A stretch of 64,000 nt of DNA. It comes from Candidatus Bathyarchaeota archaeon (GTDB taxonomy: Archaea > Thermoproteota > Bathyarchaeia > Bathyarchaeales > Bathycorpusculaceae). Made by a program: the position numbers and the translations under genes. Where the stretch lies: positions 248,001 through 312,000 of the forward strand of contig JAOZHV010000059.1 in assembly GCA_026014725.1 (NCBI GenBank), read 5' to 3'. The notes under the pieces were generated by a model. That model was not told where the DNA came from. It was given only the letters and a program-made list of their open reading frames with translations, and made no database searches. Positions 1-8,223 of this stretch are shown piece by piece; position 1 is the stretch's first letter; every line of letters starts with the position of its first letter.

Positions 1-59
1 AGATGGTTATGGTTGAAGCCATGACGCATGTTTCAGAGAGCCTAAAGAAACTGCGGGCG

Positions 60-980
60 CTACTCGCTTAGCGGCAACTCCAGCTCCAAGAAGTCCTCGG
101 CTAAAATGGTGTTTGGAAAAAATTTTTGTGCCTGCTCCAAAAGCAACCTTGCATCTGGGTACCGTGCGCTGATGTGAAATAGGACGAGTTGTTTTGCGCC
201 TGCGGCTTTGGCTTGGCTTGCTGCTTGGCTTGGTGTTGAATGGCAATCGGTGCCTGCTTTTTCAGTTAACGCATCGTCGAAGGTGCAGTCGTGAATCACC
301 AAGTCTGCGCCTTGAGCGAATTTTGCGAAGGTTTCGAAGGGTTTAGTGTCGCCTGTGTATATGATTTTGCGTCCAGCACGCGGTGGACCCATAACGTCGC
401 TTGGTTTCACGGTTTTGCCGTTGGGGAGCGCGATTTCTTCGCCGTGTTGGAGCTTAGACCACAATTCGCCCGCGGGAACGCCAAGCGCCAAAGCCTTCTG
501 GGGGTAGAATTTTCCTGGGCGCGGTTTTTCCACGAACGCGAAGGCGTAGCTTTCTATGGCGTGGTTTGATTTCGCGGCTATAACTTGGTACTCTTCTTCA
601 TCGCAAACGACTCCTTCGGCGAGGATCTCGTTGATTTCGACTGGGAAGGTTAAGCCGAAGTTGAGGGTTTCTTTGGCGCAGACAAGGAACTCTTTTAGTC
701 CTTTTGGAGCGTAGATTTGTACGGGTTCTTTTCTGTCCATCAGAGCCATGGTTTGCAGTAGTCCTGGCAAGCCCAGAACGTGGTCGCCGTGCAAATGCGT
801 GAGGAAGATTTTGAGTTTTTTGTGGAAGCTTACTTTGGCTTGCATCATTTGGCGTTGTACGTTTTCGCCGCAGTCAAACATCCACTGGTCTCGGGGGCAC
901 TGCACCACCACAGCGGGTAGGCTGCGTTTGAGGGTTGGGACGCTGCCGCTTGTTCCTAAGAATACCACGCGAATGCTCAC
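60..980 (-). CDS. rnz: Ribonuclease Z (tRNA 3' processing endonuclease)
   Basis: 306-residue metallo-beta-lactamase-fold endonuclease that removes the 3' trailer of precursor tRNA so that CCA can be added. The zinc motif THLHGDH is at residues 61-67 (H62, H64, D66, H67 are the expected metal ligands), and the N-terminus IRVVFLGTSGSVPT is typical of the family. Later ligands are visible in SNHAIESYAF, IYTGDTKPF and LVLFHISARY. Length is normal for the short archaeal/bacterial form. The ATG start overlaps the end of the upstream methyltransferase gene by 4 bases, so it is the last gene of a prs-trmG10-rnz operon. The tRNA gene in this window encodes no CCA, consistent with a need for this enzyme. 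Confidence 0.95.
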   Translation of the reverse strand: MSIRVVFLGTSGSVPTLKRSLPAVVVQCPRDQWMFDCGENVQRQMMQAKVSFHKKLKIFLTHLHGDHVLGLPGLLQTMALMDRKEPVQIYAPKGLKEFLVCAKETLNFGLTFPVEINEILAEGVVCDEEEYQVIAAKSNHAIESYAFAFVEKPRPGKFYPQKALALGVPAGELWSKLQHGEEIALPNGKTVKPSDVMGPPRAGRKIIYTGDTKPFETFAKFAQGADLVIHDCTFDDALTEKAGTDCHSTPSQAASQAKAAGAKQLVLFHISARYPDARLLLEQAQKFFPNTILAEDFLELELPLSE

Positions 981-2026
981 TTGTTGGTCACCTTTTCGAA
1001 TACTGCGATTTCCCGCGTTAGCGTCCTGTGAACGTAGGCGAAGTGTGATTCCACATGCCGAAAGCCCAAGCGGGCGCCGATACGGGATATGTTTAATGTT
1101 TTAGGGGAAGCTATACAAATCCGTTGCCCCGCGCCGAGGAGTTGCCAAGATGAAGCCAGAACTTCTGTGACTAGTTGTTTGGTTGTTGATTTGAGGGTGC
1201 TTGCTGAGCGTCCGTAAGGGGGGTCAGTAACCACCACGTCTACTCGTGTGAATGGGAGTTTGCGTGCGTCAGCTAAAATCAGTCCCTCGGCTGTGATGTG
1301 GAAGTATGCGAGGTTTTTTTTAGCGCCCAACACCATCCGTTTCTGTGCATCAACGCCGATTGCGCGGCAACCGATGTATGTGGCTTCGATGAGGGAGCTG
1401 CCTGTGCCGCAGAACGGGTCAAGCACCAAGCTTTCTGCTTTTGCGTGTGCGAGGTTTACCATGCAGCGTGTGAGTTTTGAGGGCATGGCTGATGGGTGGA
1501 AGAAGGGTTTTTTTCGTGGTCTGCGTTCGCTGAAGGTTTTGGTTTGGATTTCGGTTAGTTTTAAGCCGAAGATGAGTTTTTCGTTTGTGATGATGCCGAT
1601 GAAGGTTTTGTCTGGGTTTTTGAGGTTAACTTTTGTGCCTTGGGTGCGTTGGAGGATTATTTTGCCTAGTTTGCCTTCGAGGGTCATGGTGTTTATGTTT
1701 TGGTCGGCGTAGTTTTTTATGCGGTTTATGCGTACTGAAAAGGTTTCGCCTGTTTTGAGGACGGCGGAGTAGTCTGTTTGGTTTGCGGTTTTTGTGATGT
1801 CGGTTTCTGTTGCTTGTGAGATGAATAGTTCTTGTGCGCAGACGCGTGTGAATGCGGCTCTTATCTGCACGGGCTCCACGCTTGAGAGGTCGGCTTCTAA
1901 GCGCAGGGTTTGGTCTAGCACTTCAACGTTTGAGTAGGCGTAGCCTTCGGCTTCAAGGATTGCTTTTACTTCTGCGGCTGGCAGGGTTTCGTTTTCGCCT
2001 GAGAGCAAAAAGAAGAGTTTAGGCAC
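977..2026 (-). CDS. tRNA (guanine(10)-N2)-dimethyltransferase (Trm-G10/aTrm11)
   Basis: SAM-dependent enzyme that methylates N2 of G10 in tRNA. An N-terminal THUMP-type RNA-binding region is followed by a Rossmann methyltransferase: motif I in LDPFCGTGSSLIEA and the amino-methylating motif IV TDPPYGRS. I chose the GTG at 2026 (349 residues, start VPKLFFLLSGENE), which overlaps the stop codon of prs. An ATG at 2068 would add 14 residues and overlap prs by 50 bases, and those residues do not look like family sequence. It lies between prs and rnz on the same strand, so two tRNA maturation enzymes are co-transcribed with PRPP synthase. Confidence 0.9.
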   Translation of the reverse strand: MPKLFFLLSGENETLPAAEVKAILEAEGYAYSNVEVLDQTLRLEADLSSVEPVQIRAAFTRVCAQELFISQATETDITKTANQTDYSAVLKTGETFSVRINRIKNYADQNINTMTLEGKLGKIILQRTQGTKVNLKNPDKTFIGIITNEKLIFGLKLTEIQTKTFSERRPRKKPFFHPSAMPSKLTRCMVNLAHAKAESLVLDPFCGTGSSLIEATYIGCRAIGVDAQKRMVLGAKKNLAYFHITAEGLILADARKLPFTRVDVVVTDPPYGRSASTLKSTTKQLVTEVLASSWQLLGAGQRICIASPKTLNISRIGARLGFRHVESHFAYVHRTLTREIAVFEKVTNK

Positions 2027-2909
2027 TCGGATTTGCGCCTTTGAGTTGTTTGCTAATGAGCGGTGCAAGCGAGACTTTGCTGTAGGGTCCTGGCACGCTG
2101 TCTGTGCCCACGATTTCTTCTACGCCAGCGTCTAGGATGCGTTTTGCTGCGTCTCCGATTAGCAGTGGGTGGACGCATGCGGTGAAGATGTGTTTTGCGC
2201 CTTGTTCTTTTAGGATTTTTGCTGCGCCAACGATTGTGCCGCCTGTGCTGATGATGTCGTCGAGGATTATGACGGTTTGGTCTTTTACGTCTAAGCCTTT
2301 GCCTGTTTGTGTGGTTTGTCCAGTGTAGCGGTCGCGTTGCTTGTCTAGGTGTCCTGCGTTGCCGCCTAAAACCTGCTGGGCTTCGTAGGCGATGTACATT
2401 GCGCCTTTGTCGGGTGAGAGTGCGTAGGCTTTCTTGTAGCCCTTATCAACAAAATACTGTGCCAAAAGTGGTATGGCGCTTGTTGTTTTGGCTGGGAAGG
2501 GGAATTGTTTGAGGGCTTTTTCTGAGTGAATGTTAACGGTGAGTAACTGGTCGATTCCTGAGGCTTTCAGCATTCGCGCGACGGTTTGGACGCTTATGCC
2601 TTCGCCTGACAAAAACATCTTGTCTTGCCGCGCATACGCTAGATAAGGTGTGACTGCTGTGATTTTGGTTGCGCCAGCGCGTTTTGCCGCGTCAGCCATG
2701 AACGCTAACTGCATTAGTCTGCCGTCCTGCATGGGTGGACAGGTGGTTTGCACTATGGCTACTTCTTCGCCTTGGACGTTGCCTTCTAAGCGAACGTAGG
2801 ATTCGCCGTCTGGAAAAATTTTGGCTGAAACTGGCACGTTTTGGAAGCCTGTTAGCTCTGAAACTTTCTCGGCTAGTTCTTTGGACGCTGGACCAGAGAC
2901 AATCTTCAT
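2019..2909 (-). CDS. prs: Ribose-phosphate pyrophosphokinase (PRPP synthetase)
   Basis: 296 residues. Makes PRPP from ribose 5-phosphate and ATP for nucleotide, histidine and NAD synthesis. Visible family motifs are FPDGESYVR near the N-terminus, the catalytic flexible-loop region, ALSPDKGA, and the PRPP-binding loop VIILDDIISTGGTIV near residue 215. Length fits the short archaeal class. First gene of the minus-strand operon with trmG10 and rnz. PRPP is the co-substrate of pyrE elsewhere in the window (8793-9419). The ATG at 2909 has a T-rich promoter region upstream. Confidence 0.95.
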   Translation of the reverse strand: MKIVSGPASKELAEKVSELTGFQNVPVSAKIFPDGESYVRLEGNVQGEEVAIVQTTCPPMQDGRLMQLAFMADAAKRAGATKITAVTPYLAYARQDKMFLSGEGISVQTVARMLKASGIDQLLTVNIHSEKALKQFPFPAKTTSAIPLLAQYFVDKGYKKAYALSPDKGAMYIAYEAQQVLGGNAGHLDKQRDRYTGQTTQTGKGLDVKDQTVIILDDIISTGGTIVGAAKILKEQGAKHIFTACVHPLLIGDAAKRILDAGVEEIVGTDSVPGPYSKVSLAPLISKQLKGANPSA

Positions 2910-3152
2910 TGTGTTTCCTCTGCCTTGTTAGGAAGGCACGTTTAGGTTTTAAGCCTTATCCAACGACTAATAATCAAAGATGCGAAAGAAGCGCTCAGAA
3001 AAAAGCTATACCCCATTTTATAAACTGATAAAGGGGTTCTGTTGCTTCTTCGGTTGACGTGACTTTTCGTTAAGGTTGTTACTTTTTGGTTAATGTGATT
3101 TATATTGCAAATCTTTAAAACCCGATTAACACAATACGAGATAGAGGGTAAA

Positions 3153-4187
3153 ATGATGTCGGCTATAACAGCCTTTGACTCAAAGGATTTCAAGAGGTCA
3201 AATAAAGTTGGCGACCTCAAGTTCTTCTCACCTTTAGGTTGCGGAGTAAAGGTAACTAAGATCAAAGAGTTCCAAGACCTTTACATCGAAAAAATGACCA
3301 GAATTTTAACGGAGTTTGGCGTTTCCCCAGTATGTGGTTGTTTAGCATCTTCTGAATTTTTTCCCTCTGCTGGCTTCTCAAAAACCTACAAAATGGCGGA
3401 TAACTTACTTAAAGAAATACAAGATTTAGTAGATTCAGTTTTTATCTCATACGTTATTCTTCCTTCTGCCACAATACCTAAGGTTGAAGTGGGTGGGTAT
3501 AGAAGCCCTAAAAGAGAAATAGCGACATTTGATTTTCTCAGAACCCTTTCAACCTATTTTTCCTACATTACAGCATGGACTTATCTTAATCAACGTAAAA
3601 GAGAAAACGAGCAAATATTTGTGGATGGATTTAGAGGTAAAGTAACCTACGCTTGGGAGGACTTGTTAAGTAAAACCTCTCCAGTTGTATATCCCCACGG
3701 TGATGAATGTAATGTTTTTATTTCAACCGCTGATATGATTGCTTCTCTAACAGATAAAAAATTATATGATAACTATTTACACTTGAAACCAGAAGATATT
3801 ACACGTATTTGGGAAGAATACGCTTTTGATGTTGAGGTTCGTTTTCTTGACTCAAACACTCTTTCACAAATAAGATGGATAAGCGATGAATTGATCAACG
3901 TTTCAAATCAACACGCTAAACCAACAATTTTTCTCAAGGCTGACGGGTACACGACCGATGATATAAAAAAGCTTTCGATATATCCAGACGCAACATTATT
4001 GGCTAGAAAGCTGAATGGTTGTTTACAAGGATTTAACAAGAAAATAGACACGGCAAAAATAAGAGATGGTGATGTATTCATTTATGCAGGAAAGGAAGCA
4101 GAAGAAAACGCCATGACACTTAAAGACATGTATAAACTACAGATAATGCCATTCAAGGAATTAAAAGAAAGAGTTAAACCACCTTAA
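3153..4187 (+). CDS. Hypothetical protein in AT-rich island
   Basis: 344 residues, not recognised. The best start is ATG 3153 (or ATG 3156), 4 to 7 bases after a GAGGG ribosome binding site at 3144-3148. A TTG at 3105 would extend it by 16 residues but lacks such a site. A TATA-like TTTATAT lies near 3099. The protein is soluble with no membrane segment. Recognisable stretches include FSPLGCGVKVTKIKEFQDLY near the N-terminus, a middle helical part, and FLKADGYTTDDIKKL later. It lies beside a transposase remnant and an Mrr-like nuclease, with base composition more AT-rich than the flanking housekeeping genes, so recent acquisition is likely. A defence or mobile-element role is only a guess from context. 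Confidence 0.7.
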   Translation: MMSAITAFDSKDFKRSNKVGDLKFFSPLGCGVKVTKIKEFQDLYIEKMTRILTEFGVSPVCGCLASSEFFPSAGFSKTYKMADNLLKEIQDLVDSVFISYVILPSATIPKVEVGGYRSPKREIATFDFLRTLSTYFSYITAWTYLNQRKRENEQIFVDGFRGKVTYAWEDLLSKTSPVVYPHGDECNVFISTADMIASLTDKKLYDNYLHLKPEDITRIWEEYAFDVEVRFLDSNTLSQIRWISDELINVSNQHAKPTIFLKADGYTTDDIKKLSIYPDATLLARKLNGCLQGFNKKIDTAKIRDGDVFIYAGKEAEENAMTLKDMYKLQIMPFKELKERVKPP

Positions 4188-4324
4188 CACTTTTCATTAG
4201 TAGTTGACGATGGCACATGATGCCGATGTGGGATCATACGCAAATATCCTCTTACCAAGATTAGATATATAAAACTTGTTCTGAAACACTATGTACTAGC
4301 AAGTTGTAGTACACATCTATACTG

Positions 4325-4480
4325 AATTTTGTCGAGCATTTTGTATGAGTTATCTATCTTTCCTTTTATATTCCACATGCCTCTGAAGGTGTTTTGCCGT
4401 CTATTGCTTCATGTGGTCTTATGTAGTTTGGTACAATTGATAGCCTTGAAAGATAACTATATACCAGAATTAACGCTAAA
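4325..4480 (-). pseudogene. Decayed C-terminal tail of a DDE transposase
   Basis: On the minus strand the stretch ending at the stop codon 4366-4368 reads PNYIRPHEAIDGKTPSEACG, the typical end of an integrase-core transposase (family pattern YNxxRPHxALxGKTPxEAAGI). Past a one-base shift the following bases read EYKRKDR, stop, LIQNARQN, matching the usual extreme C-terminus in which a Trp codon has become a stop. No catalytic DDE part remains, and upstream similarity fades after about 4480. The rest of the gap 4188-4592 holds only this remnant, a short inverted repeat TGTACTA/TAGTACA near 4292-4313 that might be an element end, and the promoter of the next gene. Confidence 0.7.
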
Positions 4481-4592
4481 TTGAACCGATTAGACCATAC
4501 AAGTCACAAAGAAAAGCCTGAATGGAACAAGCGTTCATAAATTTAAAATAGATGCTATTTCGAAAATAGAATAAAGACTTAGAGGTCTTCCA

Positions 4593-5909
4593 GTGATTGA
4601 AGGCACGACAGTTCTCTTAGATAAGATGTCAGGATTTGATTTTGAAGAGCTTGTTGCAGACATACTAAGCAAATTAGGTTATGGGCATGTCGAAAAAATA
4701 CTATACACACAAGATGGCGGTAGAGACATACTGATTCATTCTTCGAGTGGGTTAATTGTTATAGAATGCAAACACCAACCAAAAAGTAGTATCGGTCGTC
4801 CAGTGGTTCAAAAGTTACATTCGGCAGTTGTCACTTCGAAAGCTACTAAAGGCATTCTTGTTACTACAGGGCGCTTTACAAAAGAAGCATTGGAGTATGC
4901 CTCAAAACTTGCAGGTTCCACAACACCGATTGATATGGTAGACCGTCCTATTCTCATCGATATGGCATCTCGCGCTAATGTTATCTTAGTTAGCGGTAAA
5001 CAAAAATTGAGCGTTTGGTCTTATGCTCTTCCATCAAAAGAGGAAACAATTAATGCCATATCATCGCGAGTCGCTTCGTTTTCCTTTAGCCATCCTCGGC
5101 GTCCTTCTGAGTTATTAAATAATTTGAGCAGAATTGTTTCGTATCGACCCGTCTATTCCATAACTTACAGTATAAATAGTGTCTTTGAAACATCAATCGG
5201 AATTATCCATCGAGAAAACACTTCGAAAGCTCGAATTTTGCTTGATGGAAACACTGGGCAATCATATGCCGATAATGTTAGTGCCTTCTTGGAAACAGAA
5301 CAGCAGTATGCATTTAATCAGCCACATGAAGATTTCAAAGGGAATTTACCTACATTCAAAATCGATGGTTCAACAATGCAAAGAAGCGCTAAAAAATTAA
5401 TCATAGAAAAACATTCCAGAAATGTTTCGTATTATGGTCGTAACAATCGGAGATATGTTAAAAAATGCGTTCCTAGTGAAAGGGACATTTATATTAGTGA
5501 CATACGCCAGCTTTACCTTCCTTTAACTAGGTTAGATTTCAAATTAGGCTCAACAAGTTATTATTCTGAAGGAGCACAAGCGCAATCAGGGCGTCTTTTG
5601 TCATTAGCTGATAATCTCACAGCGTGTAGAATCTGTAACAAGAGGATAACAGAAGGCGCTATTATTTGTGATACTTGTGGCAAAGTGACACATTCTGGGG
5701 GTTTTTTGATAAGATCAATTCATGGGTTTAGATGTAAAAGATGCGGTCGAACCACTTGCAGGGAACACGGATTCTGGAAACGAAGATATTTAATTTTTAA
5801 GGAAATGCTATGCCCGAGTTGCTTTGAAGCATCTGGACATGAGAGCACTACATTTAGACGATTTGATCCGTTCAATGCGTTATCTCTATGGGAAAAATTG
5901 TTTGGTTAA
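4593..5909 (+). CDS. Mrr-like restriction endonuclease with C-terminal zinc fingers
   Basis: 438 residues. The first ~110 residues match the Mrr-type PD-(D/E)XK nuclease fold: FDFEELVADILSKLGY, then DGGRDI (catalytic Asp) and IVIECKHQ (Glu-x-Lys pair). Such domains cleave modified or foreign DNA. The middle (about 150-340) is not recognised. The tail from about residue 345 carries paired CxxC knuckles (CRICNKR, CDTCGK, CKRCGR, CPSCF), suggesting one or two zinc ribbons for DNA or protein binding. GTG start at 4593, 6 bases after an AGAGGT site. It stands alone, with no methylase or specificity subunit nearby, next to a transposase remnant, so a type IV-like or solitary defence nuclease is inferred. 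Confidence 0.8.
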   Translation: MIEGTTVLLDKMSGFDFEELVADILSKLGYGHVEKILYTQDGGRDILIHSSSGLIVIECKHQPKSSIGRPVVQKLHSAVVTSKATKGILVTTGRFTKEALEYASKLAGSTTPIDMVDRPILIDMASRANVILVSGKQKLSVWSYALPSKEETINAISSRVASFSFSHPRRPSELLNNLSRIVSYRPVYSITYSINSVFETSIGIIHRENTSKARILLDGNTGQSYADNVSAFLETEQQYAFNQPHEDFKGNLPTFKIDGSTMQRSAKKLIIEKHSRNVSYYGRNNRRYVKKCVPSERDIYISDIRQLYLPLTRLDFKLGSTSYYSEGAQAQSGRLLSLADNLTACRICNKRITEGAIICDTCGKVTHSGGFLIRSIHGFRCKRCGRTTCREHGFWKRRYLIFKEMLCPSCFEASGHESTTFRRFDPFNALSLWEKLFG

Positions 5910-5964
5910 TCTAAAGCTATTAGAAAAATATTTACATACAAAGTTTATAATTGAATGCTTAGAA

Positions 5965-6483
5965 TTATGGGAATCTTAGTTGTCTTTCCCATTGGTTTTG
6001 CCAAGGAGTAACCGTTCTAGTAGTCTTATACTGTACCTGCCTAACTCCAAGCGCTAGCTCAGCAAACTCCCTTACAGTAGTGTAGCGGAAATCCCATGTT
6101 GGCGCACCATACCTCAACCCGCTGCACATGGTGTCGGCGTAGATGTAGAGTTTGTTTCCTCGATAATCGAAGGCGGCTTGGTTTGGTTCGCCGTATTTCG
6201 GCTCAGAGAGCACTTTAAACGGCCACAGCTTGCACGCTTCAGGCTTCATGCTTTGCAGTCCACAAAAATAGTTGCGCGACGTGTTGCACAGAAAAGCGCA
6301 GGAGCCGTCGGTTGCGCGTTTTATGTAGAAGCGGTCTAAGCCTGCCACGGTGGTGTCTAACCCGAAAGTCTTTGTGATGTGCAACCATTCGGGGAAGGCT
6401 AAGACTACGCTGTAGAGTTTGCAGCAGATGCCGCATGCTTTGCAGTGCCAGTCGGCGATGTTTTGCCATGGAACAAAGTGCAC
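5965..6483 (-). CDS. YkgJ-family cysteine cluster protein
   Basis: 172 residues. The N-terminal HCKACGICCKLY (CxxCxxCC) and later cysteines in FLCNTSRNYFCGL and PEACKLWPF match the YkgJ/UPF0153 (zinc- or iron-sulfur-binding CxxCxxCC) family, whose function is unknown. The family usually has eight conserved cysteines, and about that number is present. GTG start at 6483 with only a weak upstream site. It is transcribed away from the repeat R1 and is not part of an obvious operon. Confidence 0.8.
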   Translation of the reverse strand: MHFVPWQNIADWHCKACGICCKLYSVVLAFPEWLHITKTFGLDTTVAGLDRFYIKRATDGSCAFLCNTSRNYFCGLQSMKPEACKLWPFKVLSEPKYGEPNQAAFDYRGNKLYIYADTMCSGLRYGAPTWDFRYTTVREFAELALGVRQVQYKTTRTVTPWQNQWERQLRFP

Positions 6484-6562
6484 TCATCAATCACAACAGC
6501 AAAGAGAACAGAGACGAGCAAATAAATTTTCCCACCCCATTCAGCAAACACTAACATCATGA

Positions 6563-7070
6563 ACATATTTGAATCCAATAGTGGTTCTATGTTTAAACCT
6601 ATAGGAAGTAGGTTAAAAAAAATCTCCTAAGGGGTAGTAGGTGCTATTGGCGGTTTCTCAACTCAAAAGCATGTTGACTTACTGCGACCATACGCTACTA
6701 CGACCATTACGGAGCTTTTGCCTTAATGTGTTGGTCGTGGTAAAATTCTCCAAGGCACCCCTAACCGACTATTTAATGGTCGCAGTAAACACCGTGCAGT
6801 TTATCAACATCCAAACTGCTTTTTATAGGAGGAGAGGGTAGCCAAAAAAGCAACAGAAGCGTTGCGGCTTGCATGTTTGGTGGTTTCTGCTTGAGGAATC
6901 GTCCACAACCAGCCTACGCCTTTTAGCTAACGCTGACGCAAAAACCCAGTCCGCTACAAAGCCCACTGGTAGATGATGAGTAAGGGAGCTACTCTCTTCT
7001 TCTACTATTAAAAAAACAAAAAGGCTTAACCCCCCTATAGGGGGATGGGGTCTATTGCAAAGCAACAAAC
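6563..7070. repeat. Dispersed intergenic repeat, copy R1 (compound long form)
   Basis: Fills most of the 719-base gap 6484-7202. Left part (plus orientation): CATATTTGAATCCAATAG, TTCTATG, AACCTATAGG, TAGGTGCTATTGGCGG, CAAAAGCATGTTGACTTA. Boxes follow: TTACTGCGACCAT at 6679-6691, CTACGACCATTACGGAGC, TTGGTCGTGGTAAAA at 6731-6745 and the exact complement of the first box, ATGGTCGCAGTAA, at 6776-6788. The 3' module has ATAGGAGGAGAGGGTAGCC (6827-6845) and a second ending, CCCTATAGGGGGATGGGGTC (7032-7051). The segment 6860-7070 matches the inner part of copy R5 in reverse orientation. The apparent open frame inside it is not a gene. Confidence 0.75.
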
Positions 7071-7202
7071 CGCAAACCGACAACATTAACAAAAAAATGC
7101 CTAAAACAACCATCAACAAAACCAATATCCAAACAAAAACTACGGAAAGTCTTTTATGCTATCAACATAAAACCATGGAAGCGATAACACGGAGGAGAAA
7201 AA

Positions 7203-7373
7203 ATGGCGAAATGTCCAAAATGCGGAACCGAAGTTTCAAAACCCAAAAAAACATGGAAAATGGCTGGACGCCCAGACAAAGCCGGCAAACGCATGCAACT
7301 AGAAATCGGACTCTACGAATGCCCAAAATGCGGCAACGTATTCCGCGAAGTCCTAAACAAACAAAAAATCTAA
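7203..7373 (+). CDS. Small zinc-ribbon protein, Cren7-like
   Basis: 56 residues. Two CxxC knuckles (CPKCGTEV near residue 4 and CPKCGNVF near residue 39) flank a basic core, KTWKMAGRPDKAGKR, followed by MQLEIGLYE. A strong GGAGGAG site at 7191-7197 precedes the ATG by 5 bases. The core resembles the crenarchaeal chromatin protein Cren7 (pattern VWxLxPKGRKGVKIGLF), here with a zinc knuckle added, so a DNA-binding chromatin role is plausible but not proven. An alternative is a generic translation-associated zinc ribbon. It lies upstream of the signal peptidase gene on the same strand. Confidence 0.8.
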   Translation: MAKCPKCGTEVSKPKKTWKMAGRPDKAGKRMQLEIGLYECPKCGNVFREVLNKQKI

Positions 7374-7493
7374 ACCTAACGCTCGCCCAAACAACCCACA
7401 TCACATCTCTACTTTTCTTTTTTTATCGGTAGTTTTAAAGGTCGGAAACCCGTTATCAACACGAACATTCCCAACCAACACAGAGGCAAAAAT

Positions 7494-8156
7494 GTGCAAA
7501 CACTCAAAAAATTATGGAAAAACGAATACATCAAAACAATTGTCGCCATCGCACTGATTGTCGCCATAGTTTTTGCCTTCTTCTTCGGATTACAACTTGC
7601 ACTAGGCACACCAGTTCCCGTACGCGTCGTAGAAAGCGGCAGCATGTGCGTCCCCTACGGCAGCAGGTGTGACGGCTGGACAAGTATACTGCACCCCTTT
7701 GAACACACCCTACACAAAGGCGACATACTAATCATCCAAGCCGTAGACCCAAAAGATTTGAAAACCGATTACCCCAACAGCGACATAATCATCTACAAAA
7801 ACCCAAAAGGAGTAACACCTATCGTTCACCGCATCGTAAGCTCCCAAAACATCAACGGCACATTATACTTCAAAACAAAAGGCGACGGCAACGGACCCAT
7901 ACTTTGGCCAGACGAACCCAACTACTACGATAACATCCCTGACGCAAACGGAGTCCCCGAAGACCTAATTGAAGGAAAAGTCATCATGCGAATTCCATGG
8001 TTTGGCTGGATTACCCTTTTCATGAGAGACAATAACTGGGGATTACCCATAGTAATTTCACTCATAATACTGTTAATCATTATCGAATTTGTCATCCCAA
8101 TTCTAAGAGAAAAAAAGAAACCTGAACAACAAATCAGCGCCAACCCACAGTTATAG
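7494..8156 (+). CDS. Signal peptidase I (archaeal/SipW type)
   Basis: 220-residue membrane serine protease that removes signal peptides of secreted proteins. One N-terminal membrane segment (about 14-36) precedes the catalytic serine box VESGSM (S50). The other catalytic residues fit the archaeal Ser-His-Asp pattern: H112 in PIVHRIV and D131 in TKGDGN. A second membrane segment (about 187-206) precedes a basic C-terminus. GTG start at 7494, 7 bases behind a GAGG site. The substrates probably include the secreted proteins of this window, such as the PQQ-propeller protein and the LamG protein. Confidence 0.9.
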   Translation: MQTLKKLWKNEYIKTIVAIALIVAIVFAFFFGLQLALGTPVPVRVVESGSMCVPYGSRCDGWTSILHPFEHTLHKGDILIIQAVDPKDLKTDYPNSDIIIYKNPKGVTPIVHRIVSSQNINGTLYFKTKGDGNGPILWPDEPNYYDNIPDANGVPEDLIEGKVIMRIPWFGWITLFMRDNNWGLPIVISLIILLIIIEFVIPILREKKKPEQQISANPQL

Positions 8157-8223
8157 ATGTCTTTATAAATAGAATCCTTGATAAATGGGTATCCGAGGGC
8201 GGTTTGAACAGGAGAGGAATCAA

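Noticed and set aside
291-569. Plus-strand frame opposite rnz
   Set aside because: Shadow of ribonuclease Z, whose motifs are unmistakable on the minus strand.
6823-7125. 100-residue open frame on the minus strand
   Set aside because: It lies wholly inside repeat R1, has a diverged counterpart in repeat R5 and no ribosome binding site; treated as repeat sequence.
7055-7432. 125-residue plus-strand frame over the small zinc protein
   Set aside because: Thr/Lys/Asn-rich shadow in another frame; the 56-residue zinc protein has a strong GGAGGAG site and paired CxxC motifs.
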